A DNA stretch of 64,000 nt from Segniliparus rugosus ATCC BAA-974 (GCF_000185725.2 NZ_KI391954.1:1088185-1152184); one strand, 5' to 3'; positions 19,838 to 27,966 are shown, counted from the first letter of the stretch. The notes: generated from the sequence alone by a model not told the origin. A program made the numbers and translations.

Positions 19838-20338
19838 GCTTGTGTTCCTTGCGTTCGGACCATTGGTATGCAACTAGATTCATATTAGATCGTCGTGCAG
19901 ACAGCGGCCAGAAGTTTGCCACGCGCGCATGAAATTCCGCCAGACTCGTACAAATCGCGAGCGTCTAAGACGATCCGGCGTAGGCCCGACCGGGGGAGGG
20001 GGTACCCCCCGGGGGTGTCGAAAAATCTACAAGCGTACAGGAACGCAGCGACTTCGCGGCCTGTAGGCAAAGTACGTGGGGGGAGTCCTACTCCCCTGGG
20101 GTATGGCGATCTCCGGCGCTGCTCACTGCCGACCGTTCGGCCAGGCCATCTCGCGCCGTGACAGGTTTTCGGATTTTGCGTTTTACGTGCAGGTTGCCGG
20201 GGTGGGGATGGACCCCAGCAGCGAACGCCCGCCGCCACGGGCCGGATAGCGCCGCGCAGAATGTACGGGTTAACGCACCCTGCTTTGCCCGATCAGGCGA
20301 TGGTCAGCAGCTCCGGCGTAGCCAACGAGCTAGGCAAC
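19838..20338. other. non-coding region with GC-rich inverted repeats beside terS
   Basis: No gene is supported. Two symmetrical GC-rich stretches stand out: around 19990-20016 (centred on GGGGGTACCCCC) and 20080-20096 (GGGGAGT, 3-nt loop, ACTCCCC). Position next to the terminase-like gene makes this a candidate packaging (cos or pac) region. Confidence 0.4.
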
Positions 20339-20866
20339 CTACCAGGTTTTGCTGCCGTCGTGAGACAGCACAAATCCATGGCCCTGAATGTTTTGGCAGC
20401 TCACAGATCCGTCTTCGACCACGCCACAGCTCAACTGGTCCGTAGGGGGAGCATACGCAACTCCCCACTTGAACGAGAGCTTGTGCAACGGCTGCAAAAT
20501 TTGCGCTTCATCTCGCGAGCTGCCGTTTTCGAGATGCTTAACAAAAATCGTCGGGGTACCCGCTGTTTTGACCGAATACTCGCGGACAGAACCACCATCC
20601 TCGCTCAATCCTGCCGTGTCGAAGCAATGAGCCTCTGCGAGGACAGAGACCATCCCACAGTAAAACCCGTCCTCGGAACGAAAGGAAATCCCGCAATGCG
20701 ATGGTCCTCCAGGAGTATCGGAACACCGAGTGTACTCCTGGACGTCTGACGCTTCGTATGACTTGAGGTCCGGCACGGACGGTTCTGCCGACGCGATCTG
20801 CTCGCCTGTCGCGATGATAGACCACGCCGTGATCAAGGCTTTCTGGATCAAGCTCATGCCTCGCAT
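20339..20866 (-). CDS. secreted cysteine-containing protein, satellite cargo
   Basis: A 175-residue protein with a signal peptide (MSLIQKALITAWSIIATG, likely cleavage after ASA near residue 26). The mature domain of about 148 residues has seven cysteines, in SDTPGGPSHCG, DGFYCGMVS, EAHCFDTAG, LSCGVVEDGSVSCQ and the initial RCSD, so disulfides are likely outside the cell. The pattern of short aromatic beta-strand segments ending in GHGFVLSHDGS resembles small secreted proteins seen in mycobacteria, but I cannot name a family. ATG at 20866 has GAGG 5 nt upstream. It lies 22 bp downstream of the EspC-like/DUF4185 gene on the same strand, probably in one transcript, which suggests a joint role outside the cell. 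Confidence 0.75.
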   Translation of the reverse strand: MRGMSLIQKALITAWSIIATGEQIASAEPSVPDLKSYEASDVQEYTRCSDTPGGPSHCGISFRSEDGFYCGMVSVLAEAHCFDTAGLSEDGGSVREYSVKTAGTPTIFVKHLENGSSRDEAQILQPLHKLSFKWGVAYAPPTDQLSCGVVEDGSVSCQNIQGHGFVLSHDGSKTW

Positions 20867-20888
20867 CTTAACCTCGCTGCCTGTGTGT

Positions 20889-22265
20889 TCACTGTTGCGG
20901 CCGAAATCGCCACTCGCCTACCCCGTACGGCTCGCCGTTCGGGTCTTCGGCCTCATTGAAGTAGCTGACCCCAAACCGGAGGTCATCCGGGGTCGAGTCG
21001 GGCAGAACGTACCCTCCGTAAGCGCGACCAGCGCCTGGCGGACTGGGATAGTCGCCCGTTTGGGCGATATCCACGAACTGTGCCTGCGCGCCCGCGAAAC
21101 TCCCCGGATCGTCTGAAATCCTGACATGCACACCATTGCCGAGCGCATCATCATTCATATACGAGAGCACCCATTGGTCTCCTACACGCGACATTTGCGG
21201 CGTGCCGCCGCCCTCGCCCGTGATCGGCTCGCCCACCGCGTATTGACCCCAACTCGACCGGTCGGTGATCTTGTCCGCAGGAATCTCATAGAGCTGCACC
21301 GGACCGTTATTATTCTCCGTCGCCGCGACGTACACCGTGTCACCGATCTGCTGCCCCGTAGCGTAGCTATAGCAGGGATGCCCGTCCTTTACATCAATGC
21401 TCCCACTGACGCTCTGCCAGTTCCCTTCAGCGCCACCGATCTGCACCATATGCGAGGACTTCGGCACGAATGGTTCTCCGCTATCGCCACTAACATCCAC
21501 ATTGGCGACCGTCAGCAGCTGACGACCGTCCGACATCGTGATCACGCCACTCGGGTAGTAGTTGTGCTTGTCCTCCAACGCATGGTCAGCTAGGAGCTTG
21601 TCGGCACCCCATCCAGCGATGCCGGTGACCTTCACGCCGTCCGGGGTGTTCTCTACCGTTGCCGCGACGATCCCGCCCTTGTATCCGCCCTGTTCTCCCG
21701 GCTTGTTGCAGTCCCCGAACAGCATGACCGGGGTGCCATCTGCGAGCTTGGCGGGGATGCCGAGGTCAGCGCCCTTTATGCCAGCGTGTCCCGCGGGGTC
21801 GCGAGTGGAGGCTATATCTCTGACGAACTGGGTTGTTCCGGGGTCCAGGGGGTCGAGTTGGTCTTTCAGGTTGACCGGCATGGCTGCTTCGGTCGCGCCG
21901 CTGAGGAGGTCTTTTCCTTGGGCGAGGTCGTCGTTCATGGTTTGTTCGGCTTCGAGAGCAGCGGCGTGCAGCTCGTCTGTGCCCTGGTACTGCTCGGCGG
22001 ATTCGCGGATGGCCTCGGCGTGGGCGTGCATACCTGCCGCTGTCTCCATGTTGTTCATGCACTGGTTCGTCATCGCCGCCATGTAGGACGCGGTGAACGG
22101 CGCTCCGATAGGCCCGAGGCCCTGCGACATGGACGACATCACCGTGCCGTCCTGCAACGCCGCGAGCATGGGCGCGGTCTGCGCCTCTAGCTCAGCAGCC
22201 ATCGCGTCGATCCGCTCGGCGTACGAGAGCATGACCTCATAGTCCGCGCCCATCGTCTGAGTCAT
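20889..22265 (-). CDS. EspC-like type VII secretion substrate with DUF4185-like domain
   Basis: A 458-residue protein with no signal peptide. Residues ~1-125 are a pair of helices (DYEVMLSYAERIDAMAAELEAQ... and MTNQCMNNMETAAGMHAHAEAIRESAEQY) joined by a Gly/Pro turn, as in EspC-type ESX substrates, and end with Tyr93-Gln-Gly-Thr-Asp97, the YxxxD export motif. Residues ~150-458 form a beta-rich domain with repeated blades (GIPAKLADGTPVMLFGDCN, GVITMSDGRQLLTVANVDVSGDSGE, VYVAATENNNGPVQLYEI, RVGDQWVLSYMNDD), resembling DUF4185. By architecture it would be exported by a type VII system and act at the surface or beyond. It sits in a mobile element whose other genes are replication and integration functions, so it is cargo. 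GAAG and AGG lie upstream of the ATG. Confidence 0.75.
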   Translation of the reverse strand: MTQTMGADYEVMLSYAERIDAMAAELEAQTAPMLAALQDGTVMSSMSQGLGPIGAPFTASYMAAMTNQCMNNMETAAGMHAHAEAIRESAEQYQGTDELHAAALEAEQTMNDDLAQGKDLLSGATEAAMPVNLKDQLDPLDPGTTQFVRDIASTRDPAGHAGIKGADLGIPAKLADGTPVMLFGDCNKPGEQGGYKGGIVAATVENTPDGVKVTGIAGWGADKLLADHALEDKHNYYPSGVITMSDGRQLLTVANVDVSGDSGEPFVPKSSHMVQIGGAEGNWQSVSGSIDVKDGHPCYSYATGQQIGDTVYVAATENNNGPVQLYEIPADKITDRSSWGQYAVGEPITGEGGGTPQMSRVGDQWVLSYMNDDALGNGVHVRISDDPGSFAGAQAQFVDIAQTGDYPSPPGAGRAYGGYVLPDSTPDDLRFGVSYFNEAEDPNGEPYGVGEWRFRPQQ

Positions 22266-22357
22266 GATTCTTCAAACCTCGCGTGTGAACTGTGCGACCG
22301 CATATGCGCGGGCCTCCGTCGAGCCAGGAACGCCGCGTGCTGGCGTTCATCCTATGA

Positions 22358-22379
22358 CACCGCGCCCATCTGCGCGGTG
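22358..22379 (+). promoter_or_regulatory. inverted repeat at the regulator start
   Basis: CACCGCGC and GCGCGGTG (8-bp arms, 6-nt loop) lie in the gap between the divergent cargo and regulator genes and include the GTG taken as the regulator start. It may be the operator bound by the XRE protein, or a hairpin that masks this start. Confidence 0.45.
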
Positions 22380-22925
22380 CTATCGAGAGATTTTAAGTCT
22401 ATTCGCTTGACGAATGACACAACGGGGGTGGCAAAACCAACATGGGCACATGTCAGCGACCCAGCCGAGCGCAGGCCGGTGAGCCGAAGAGTCCTGCGCG
22501 GCTTCGATCCCGAAGCGCTTAAAGCCGCGCGTGAAGAGCGGAAGATCACGGTGCAAGACCTCGCGCGCTGCGCGGGGGTCACGTACACGACCGTATGGAC
22601 ATGGGAGAACGGCAAGCACGCCCCGAACATCGACACTCTCGTGAAAGTCGCCGCATACTTAGAGATTCCTGTCGCTCAGCTCGTGAGCATCCCCGAGGGC
22701 ACCGAAACTCTGGGCGACCTGCGAGTCTTGGCTGGTCTCACACAGCCCCAGCTCGCGAAGGCAGCCGGGATCACCACCACCGTGTTATCGAAGCTCGAAC
22801 GCGGCGAAACGCCGATCGCCGACACCAGGGCCAAAGCCCTAGCCCCCCATCTCGGGGTGAGCGCCAACGAGGTCGCAGCCGCGTGGCAACGGGCACGCGA
22901 CCGCCCACCGGGAGCACCGGCATAG
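22377..22925 (+). CDS. transcription regulator with two XRE-type HTH domains
   Basis: A 182-residue protein with two helix-turn-helix domains of the Cro/C1 type in tandem. The first spans ~46-104 (LKAAREERKITVQDLARCAGVTYTTVWTWENGK), the second ~112-171 (LGDLRVLAGLTQPQLAKAAGITTTVLSKLERGE). Each has the Q-x-x-L/D-L-A-x-x-x-G-V/I-T...W/K-x-E-x-G signature of phage repressors. It is divergent from the EspC-like gene and would be the master repressor of the element or a regulator of cargo. The start is uncertain: GTG at 22377 lies in an inverted repeat, and in-frame GTG codons 18 and 36 are alternatives; the first HTH is intact with any of these. Confidence 0.85.
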   Translation: MLSRDFKSIRLTNDTTGVAKPTWAHVSDPAERRPVSRRVLRGFDPEALKAAREERKITVQDLARCAGVTYTTVWTWENGKHAPNIDTLVKVAAYLEIPVAQLVSIPEGTETLGDLRVLAGLTQPQLAKAAGITTTVLSKLERGETPIADTRAKALAPHLGVSANEVAAAWQRARDRPPGAPA

Positions 22926-23132
22926 AGCCTCGCCGAAAATCTTTGGATTCGTTCGGGATCGAAGCATCTGTACCATCTGTGACTCGGGTCACAAGTAAGT
23001 TTCGCGACTCTGAAAAGTGGGGAATTCCCCACTTTTTCGCGGCAACGGTGTGAAGTGGTTCTAGCAGTCGGGGGATACTGCCACAGGGCCGAGCGTGGTG
23101 CCGATGTATGGGCGAGGGGAGTATCGAGAGGT

Positions 23133-25145
23133 TCAAGCGGAAGTCTGTCCAGCGGCTTCGCGCATCGCCTTGTAGTACTCGGTTTGCTCGCGATGCGTGA
23201 TCGGTTTGCATCCGTGACAGATGCCGCGCGGCTTGGCGATGGGGTGCAAGATCTCTCGTTTGCATTCCTGGCAGTAGACGGGCTGGTTGTTCGTCGGTTC
23301 TGACTCCTTGGCCGAAGGTGTCATCGAAGACATCGAAGATGTCAGGTTTTCAGAAGGTGATGTCTTTGATGTCTTCGTGATGTCTTCGGCGGTATCGTCG
23401 CTGATCGCCCATACCCATCCTGAGCCGAACCCGGATTTACGCGAGATGATCCACGGCTTTCGGCATCGGGCTCGGGCGTTCTTCAGCTCGGTTTCGTTGA
23501 ACCCTGCTGCGCGGCCCGCTTTGAGCACATCGGCCACAAGTGCTTCGCCGCCGCGCTCAGGGGCGAGCAGATGATCTTTGAGGAAGTCTTGCGCGGCGTT
23601 GCCCGAGGACTCGACCGGCTGCGTGCCGGATCGTAGAATCTCGTGGACGGTGCGCTCGGATTCCCCGGTGAGCTCCAACCGGCAGGTGATCGCCTCGCCC
23701 TTGCCCGTGTCGATGACGACGGGATTGATGGCGTAGCCCAGGGACGGCAGATCGTCGCGCCCGAGGCTGTTCTTCACCTGGGTCATGACCCGCTCCCCGT
23801 TCTCGGTGTCTCTGGCGAAGCCGAGCACCGAGCGGGGAACGTTCTTGAACGCGCCTGAGCCGGTGATGAGAGAAGCCGCGTCCGTGTTCGTGGACTTGTT
23901 GTAATGGGCGATGCCGAGGATGACCGCCCCGGTGCGGTCTGCGATCTTCGCCAGCGGGTCCAATGCGGTGCGCACGTCCCGCTCCCGGTGGGTGTCCACG
24001 CGCTCTGAGATCACGGACATGAGCGGATCGAGCACTATCAGTCCCACGTCTTCGGCCAAGATCGTGCGCTCTAAAAGGTCGTTGTCCACTGGCAAGGACA
24101 GGGGTGTCTCTTCGTCGTCGAACACGACCACGCCGAACTGTCCGACTCGGGAGAGGTCCGCGCCCGCCGCGATGAGCCGAGGTACGAGGGTGTGCTTCCA
24201 TGAGTCCTCAGCGGCCACGTACAGCACTTTGCGTTTGCGGCCGATCCACGCCCCTTCCAACTCGCCGGTGGTGATCTTGGACGCGAGCCAGATGCCGAAT
24301 GAGGATTTGCCGGTGCCCTCACGGCCAGCGGCCACGCACAGCGACCCTGCCGGTATGCGACCGTCTGCGCCTTCGCCCCAGGCCCATACCACCGGCTCGG
24401 GCTTGATCTGGTCTGCCCATGTCACTTTCGCCCGACGCGCGGAACGGCGCTCTTCGTTTTCCGGCAGCTCGCACGGCTCGAAATCATCGAGCCCGTGGCC
24501 CGCCGTGATGTGGTCCGCCGCGTCTTTGCCTTCTTTCGCCTGGACGATACGCACGCTTTTGACACCAATCTCAATGGTGAGGATGTCCCGCACGGTGGCG
24601 GCGTGCTTGCGACCTACATCGTCATCGTCGGCTACGATCACCACGTCACCGCCTCGCAAGGGTGACCAGTCGAAGCGCTTGGCCTTGCCCGCTCCCATCG
24701 GTGAGCACGTCGCGGTGCCGCCGATCAGCTCAACAGCGTGGACGTCGTTCTCGCCCTCGACCACGTAAATCGTCTCGCCACGGGCTACAGCGGAACGCAC
24801 TTCATCGACACGGTAAAGGCTGTCGCCTTTCCGATAGCCTCGTTGCTCGAACTTTTTATCCACCGAGCGGAGCACCGTGCGCCCATCCGGGTATTGGTAC
24901 TCCGACCCGCTCGGACTGTCGAACAAATCTGCCATCGTCAAGCCCACGGACGCAAGGACTTCATCAAGGGTCTCGCCCGCGTGCGAATAGACCAAAGTGC
25001 GATCATGCCCGTTGTGGGTGATCGAGATCGACCGGTCACGCCCGGAATGATCCGGGCCTTGTGCCTGCGCCCTGCCGTGCCCTCGCGTCGTCACAATGAG
25101 GCCAGCGTCTTGGAAAGCGCCTACGACGCGCTCATATGACTTCAC
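23133..25145 (-). CDS. Toprim-helicase replication protein (primase/RepA fusion)
   Basis: A 670-residue replication protein. Toprim domain: TIYVVEGENDVHAV with Glu130, and VVIVADDDDVGR with Asp173-Asp175. A RecA-like hexameric helicase follows: Walker A GREGTGKS (274-281) and Walker B GLIVLDPLMSVI (Asp373). A glutamate/serine-rich linker and a C-terminal four-cysteine zinc ribbon (CQECKRE...GICHGCK) close it. The N-terminal segment matches where phage primases carry a CHC2 zinc finger, but its cysteines are gone (QGPDHSGRDRSISI, YSHAGE). Start GTG at 25145 overlaps the stop of the preceding gene (GTGA); the longer frame to 25367 lies within that gene. It should open and replicate the element's origin autonomously, as in satellites and integrative plasmids. 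Confidence 0.9.
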   Translation of the reverse strand: MKSYERVVGAFQDAGLIVTTRGHGRAQAQGPDHSGRDRSISITHNGHDRTLVYSHAGETLDEVLASVGLTMADLFDSPSGSEYQYPDGRTVLRSVDKKFEQRGYRKGDSLYRVDEVRSAVARGETIYVVEGENDVHAVELIGGTATCSPMGAGKAKRFDWSPLRGGDVVIVADDDDVGRKHAATVRDILTIEIGVKSVRIVQAKEGKDAADHITAGHGLDDFEPCELPENEERRSARRAKVTWADQIKPEPVVWAWGEGADGRIPAGSLCVAAGREGTGKSSFGIWLASKITTGELEGAWIGRKRKVLYVAAEDSWKHTLVPRLIAAGADLSRVGQFGVVVFDDEETPLSLPVDNDLLERTILAEDVGLIVLDPLMSVISERVDTHRERDVRTALDPLAKIADRTGAVILGIAHYNKSTNTDAASLITGSGAFKNVPRSVLGFARDTENGERVMTQVKNSLGRDDLPSLGYAINPVVIDTGKGEAITCRLELTGESERTVHEILRSGTQPVESSGNAAQDFLKDHLLAPERGGEALVADVLKAGRAAGFNETELKNARARCRKPWIISRKSGFGSGWVWAISDDTAEDITKTSKTSPSENLTSSMSSMTPSAKESEPTNNQPVYCQECKREILHPIAKPRGICHGCKPITHREQTEYYKAMREAAGQTSA

Positions 25146-25444
25146 GGGCGGCCTCCCGTCAAATCGATGACCTCGACCGGGCAACCAGCGTCCGCCGCAT
25201 AGTGCAAGACCGCCGTGAGCTTTGAGTAGTCGCCGCAATACGCCGCTGCTTCTTTCAGGCGGCGGTAGGTCTGCTTGCACCAATTCGCAGGCCACGGGTT
25301 CGGAGCATTCTTGACCTCTTCCACAGGCACGCCGCTCAGCAGTGAGACAGCGCCCCAGGACAGCCATTCTTTCCCATCAGGGGAGAGCTTGACGAGCACG
25401 TCGTCTGTGTCGATATCGCGGTCACGCGCAATCGGTGGCATCAT
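25142..25444 (-). CDS. small protein coupled to the replication gene
   Basis: A 100-residue protein, not recognised. It begins MMPPIARDRDIDTDDVLVKLSPDGKEWLSWGAVSLLSG, with an acidic start, and has a central aromatic/basic part (PWPANWCKQTYRRLKEAAAYCG) and a C-terminal beta strand. GGTGAT precedes the paired ATG codons (25444 and 25441). Its stop overlaps the GTG of the Toprim-helicase gene, so the two are translationally coupled, and a role as a replication accessory or copy-control factor is plausible. The two cysteines are too few for a zinc site. Confidence 0.6.
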   Translation of the reverse strand: MMPPIARDRDIDTDDVLVKLSPDGKEWLSWGAVSLLSGVPVEEVKNAPNPWPANWCKQTYRRLKEAAAYCGDYSKLTAVLHYAADAGCPVEVIDLTGGRP

Positions 25445-25486
25445 AGAATCACCAGAGCCTTTCAGCAGAGTTGTTCGGACTGGTCG

Positions 25487-25535
25487 GGACGCTTCCGCCC
25501 CGGTGTTGGTGCACCGGGACCACGCGGAAGCGTCC
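25487..25535. repeat. large inverted repeat between xis-like and replication genes
   Basis: GGACGCTTCCGC (25487-25498) and GCGGAAGCGTCC (25524-25535) are perfect 12-bp arms; inside, CCCGGTG faces CACCGGG, so most of the 49 bp can pair. It is either a terminator or attenuator after the xis-like gene, or part of the replication origin. Confidence 0.6.
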
Positions 25536-25552
25536 TTCTTTCTCGATCAAGT

Positions 25553-25759
25553 TCATGCCATGCTCCCGCTGGCGGTGGCCGCAAGCCGCTCTATGTAGGC
25601 GTTGATGCTGTTCGCAGTGATGAAGCCGCGCCGCCCAATGTTGACTTTGGTGATCTCGCCTTGCTTGACCAGCTCATAAACGGTGGTTGTCGAGATTCCT
25701 CCAAGTGCCGTTCTAGCAGCTTGGATCGGATACAGCCGTTGCGAGGCCGCGTCCTGCAT
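25553..25759 (-). CDS. AlpA/excisionase-like DNA-binding protein
   Basis: A 68-residue MerR-type helix-turn-helix protein of the excisionase class. It reads LYPIQAARTALGGISTTTVYELVKQGEITKVNIGRRGFITANSINAYIERL, with the S/T-T-x-Y-x-L-V helix and the I-G-R-R-G-F/x wing typical of AlpA/Xis. Such proteins bend att DNA to favour excision or activate integrase genes. GGAGG sits 5 nt before the ATG, the best ribosome site in the element. It is transcribed divergently from the HTH-integrase operon, across a shared control region with repeated TGACAT. Confidence 0.88.
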   Translation of the reverse strand: MQDAASQRLYPIQAARTALGGISTTTVYELVKQGEITKVNIGRRGFITANSINAYIERLAATASGSMA

Positions 25760-25800
25760 GGTTACCTCCTGTGATCGTCGGAGTCAGCGTGCGTTCGTGC

Positions 25801-25845
25801 TGACATTGACATCCTTTCACAAAAGTGACATACTTTTCCATGTCA
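25801..25845. promoter_or_regulatory. control region with TGACAT repeats between xis-like and integrase operons
   Basis: TGACATTGACAT (25801-25812) is followed by TGACAT...ATGTCA (25826-25845), an inverted repeat with an 8-nt AT-rich spacer. It lies between the divergent genes and is a likely operator for the AlpA-like or XRE protein. Confidence 0.5.
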
Positions 25846-25883
25846 GTAGAGCGCGGGTTTGTGGCATAGGCGAAAGGGCGAAC

Positions 25884-26462
25884 ATGTCCCCAAGATTCTT
25901 CCGCTTCCAGTACGAAGTGGATCTCGACTTTGGCACCGCCTACTACAACATCGTGGCAGAACGGGTCAGGATTGGGGACCGGGCCATCCCCCCGGAGATA
26001 CTGGTGGACTTCCCAGGTGGCGACAACCAGCCTTCGTTGTTCATGAAAATCATCGTGCGGAACGGAATGCCGATCTGTTCCGAGTTACAGTTCGTGGCCA
26101 AACAAGACGGCCCAGAGGTGCGACCCAAAGACCTCCGCAGCGTCAACCTCGATCATTGGATCGAAGTAATCGTGGGTGCATGCTCTAGTAGGTGGCTGGG
26201 CGATGGCCATTATGGGCAGGACCATAATTATGAGCAGGGGATTAACGAGGTACGTCGGGCGCGCAAGCAATCTCACCGGACGATGAAGCCGGACCTCTTG
26301 AAGCAAGTGGCCGAAATCTACCGCGAGCACTTCGACACCGGCCCGGTCCAAGCCATTCAGCGGGCATTCGGCGTGTCCGAACGCACCGCCGCGAGGTACG
26401 TGCAGCTCTGCCGTCGAGACGGACTGCTGCCGCCCACGACGAAAGGAAAGAAGCAAAAGTGA
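25884..26462 (+). CDS. integrase-operon protein with C-terminal helix-turn-helix
   Basis: A 192-residue protein. The first ~130 residues are a beta-rich domain I do not recognise (FRFQYEVDLDFGTAYYNIVAERV, PSLFMKIIVRNGMPICSELQFVAK). After a basic linker, residues ~143-185 form a helix-turn-helix (LKQVAEIYREHF...AIQRAFGVSERTAARYVQLCRRDG) like those in proteins located just before integrases in actinobacterial elements. ATG at 25884 follows AAAGGG. The open frame extends upstream to 25683 but there it is antisense to the xis-like gene. Its stop overlaps the integrase GTG (GTGA), so it is translationally coupled to integrase and may regulate or assist recombination. Confidence 0.7.
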   Translation: MSPRFFRFQYEVDLDFGTAYYNIVAERVRIGDRAIPPEILVDFPGGDNQPSLFMKIIVRNGMPICSELQFVAKQDGPEVRPKDLRSVNLDHWIEVIVGACSSRWLGDGHYGQDHNYEQGINEVRRARKQSHRTMKPDLLKQVAEIYREHFDTGPVQAIQRAFGVSERTAARYVQLCRRDGLLPPTTKGKKQK

Positions 26463-27646
26463 GCAAGCGGGCGAACGGCGAAGGCACCGTACGGCAGCGG
26501 CCTAACGGGCTGTGGGAAGCACGATTGGCCTACCTCGATCCGAAGACGGGCCAGCGTAAGCGGACGTCGTTCTACGCCGACACGGCCAAGGCCGCGCGGG
26601 AAAAGCTCAAGAACGCGCGCGAGCGGCTGGACAAAGGAGCGCCGCCCACGGACGCGAAAGCCTCCGTCAAAGAGTGGATGGCGCATTGGCGCGCGACCAC
26701 GCTGCAAGCGTCCGACCGCAAGGCCAACACCATCGAGCTCTACGAGCGGCTGTCCATCCACCACATCGAGACGGGCAAGTTCGGGACGCTGACCCTGGAC
26801 AAGCTCAAGCCGAGCCATATCGAAGCCCTCATCGTCCACTTGAAGAACGCTGGCAAGGCTCAGACCGGAGACGATGGCAAGAAAAACCTTGTGGGCCTTG
26901 CCGAGTCCACCGTCCGCACCACGTACACGGTGCTGCGCTCAGCGCTGGACACCGCAGTGCGGGACGGACTGCTCGCAGAGAACCCGGCGACCAAGGTCAA
27001 GCGCCCGAAAGTCGAGCGCAAAGAGGCCGTGCATTTCGAGGCCGCAGACCTCGCGAAGATCTTGAAAGCCGCAGACTCGTCGCGCTACCACACGACTCTG
27101 TTGCTCATCGCGGCCAGTGGGATACGGCGAGGCGAAGCGGCTGGCCTGCGCTGGTCGGATGTCGAGCTGAAAGAGCAGGACGGCAAGTTCACCGTTCGTA
27201 AGACCGCAGCGCGCATCGGCGGCGAGCTGGTCTTGACCGATCCGAAGACGAAGACCTCGCGTCGGACTATCCCGCTTTCGCAAGGCATGGTCACAGCTTT
27301 GAAAGCCCATCGAAAGAGGCAGCTTGAGGAGCGCTTGCGGGCTGGCGACCAGTGGAAAGACAACGGCATGGTGTTCACGACCGAGTTCGGAACGATAGTC
27401 GATCCGCGCAACCTGCTGCGCGTGGTGAAAGCCGCCGCCAAGAAGGCCGGTATCGAGAAGGCGAACGTTCACGCGGTGCGGCACTCGGCGGCGATGGCGT
27501 GGCTTGAGAGCGGAGTCCACATCAAAGCGGTGGCCGATCTGCTCGGGCACAGCTCCATCGCGATCACCGGGGACATCTACGGCCACACATCCGACCAGGC
27601 GGCGCGTTCGGCGGTGGACGGGCTCTCTGCCGTGCTGGGAATTTGA
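26459..27646 (+). CDS. tyrosine-recombinase integrase
   Basis: A 395-residue phage-type integrase. The N-terminal arm-binding domain (SKRANGEGTVRQRPNGLWEARL) is followed by an SAM-like core-binding domain (~66-170, VKEWMAHWRATTLQASDRKANTIELYERL). The catalytic domain has Arg223 (GIRRGEAAGLRW), Lys in the TDPKTKTSRRTIPL hairpin, H338-x-x-R341 (VHAVRHS), His364 (LLGHSS) and the nucleophile Tyr374 (GDIYGH). It starts with GTG overlapping the upstream stop. Its gene ends 146 bp from att copy 3 inside the tRNA-Pro gene, with arm-like repeats between, the usual arrangement for an integrase that targets its neighbouring tRNA. A relict of a close homologue lies at 11069-11151. Confidence 0.96.
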   Translation: MSKRANGEGTVRQRPNGLWEARLAYLDPKTGQRKRTSFYADTAKAAREKLKNARERLDKGAPPTDAKASVKEWMAHWRATTLQASDRKANTIELYERLSIHHIETGKFGTLTLDKLKPSHIEALIVHLKNAGKAQTGDDGKKNLVGLAESTVRTTYTVLRSALDTAVRDGLLAENPATKVKRPKVERKEAVHFEAADLAKILKAADSSRYHTTLLLIAASGIRRGEAAGLRWSDVELKEQDGKFTVRKTAARIGGELVLTDPKTKTSRRTIPLSQGMVTALKAHRKRQLEERLRAGDQWKDNGMVFTTEFGTIVDPRNLLRVVKAAAKKAGIEKANVHAVRHSAAMAWLESGVHIKAVADLLGHSSIAITGDIYGHTSDQAARSAVDGLSAVLGI

Positions 27647-27651
27647 GCGAT

Positions 27652-27670
27652 GGGGACCATTTGGGGACCA
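27652..27670 (+). repeat. candidate integrase arm site after int
   Basis: GGGGACCATTTGGGGACCA, a tandem pair, 6 nt after the integrase stop. It matches the reverse complement of 11442-11460 at 18 of 19 positions; the degenerate counterpart follows the integrase remnant at 11155. Confidence 0.55.
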
Positions 27671-27726
27671 GGCCGACGCACTGGCGGACTGGCAAGCGCG
27701 GCGCTCACCAGCGGCTCCGCGAAGCT

Positions 27727-27750
27727 GGTTGGGGTATGCGTTGGGGTACG
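27727..27750 (+). repeat. candidate integrase arm site, right end of satellite-like element
   Basis: GGTTGGGGTAT followed by GCGTTGGGGTACG, the partner of 19240-19263 (20 of 24 identical, same orientation), 43 bp from att copy 3. A decayed version stands at about 11233-11256 next to att copy 1. Confidence 0.6.
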
Positions 27751-27792
27751 AGAGGGAAAATCCGACCTCAAGATCACGAAAGACACCTCGTG

Positions 27793-27873
<81 letters not shown>

Positions 27874-27966
27874 TGTCGGGCGGAAACTGCGCCCGAGCAG
27901 GGATACTCTACCAGAGCGTGGGGGCGAGAACCTAACCGGCTGCGGTCGGGATGGGTCGTGTTCGGA

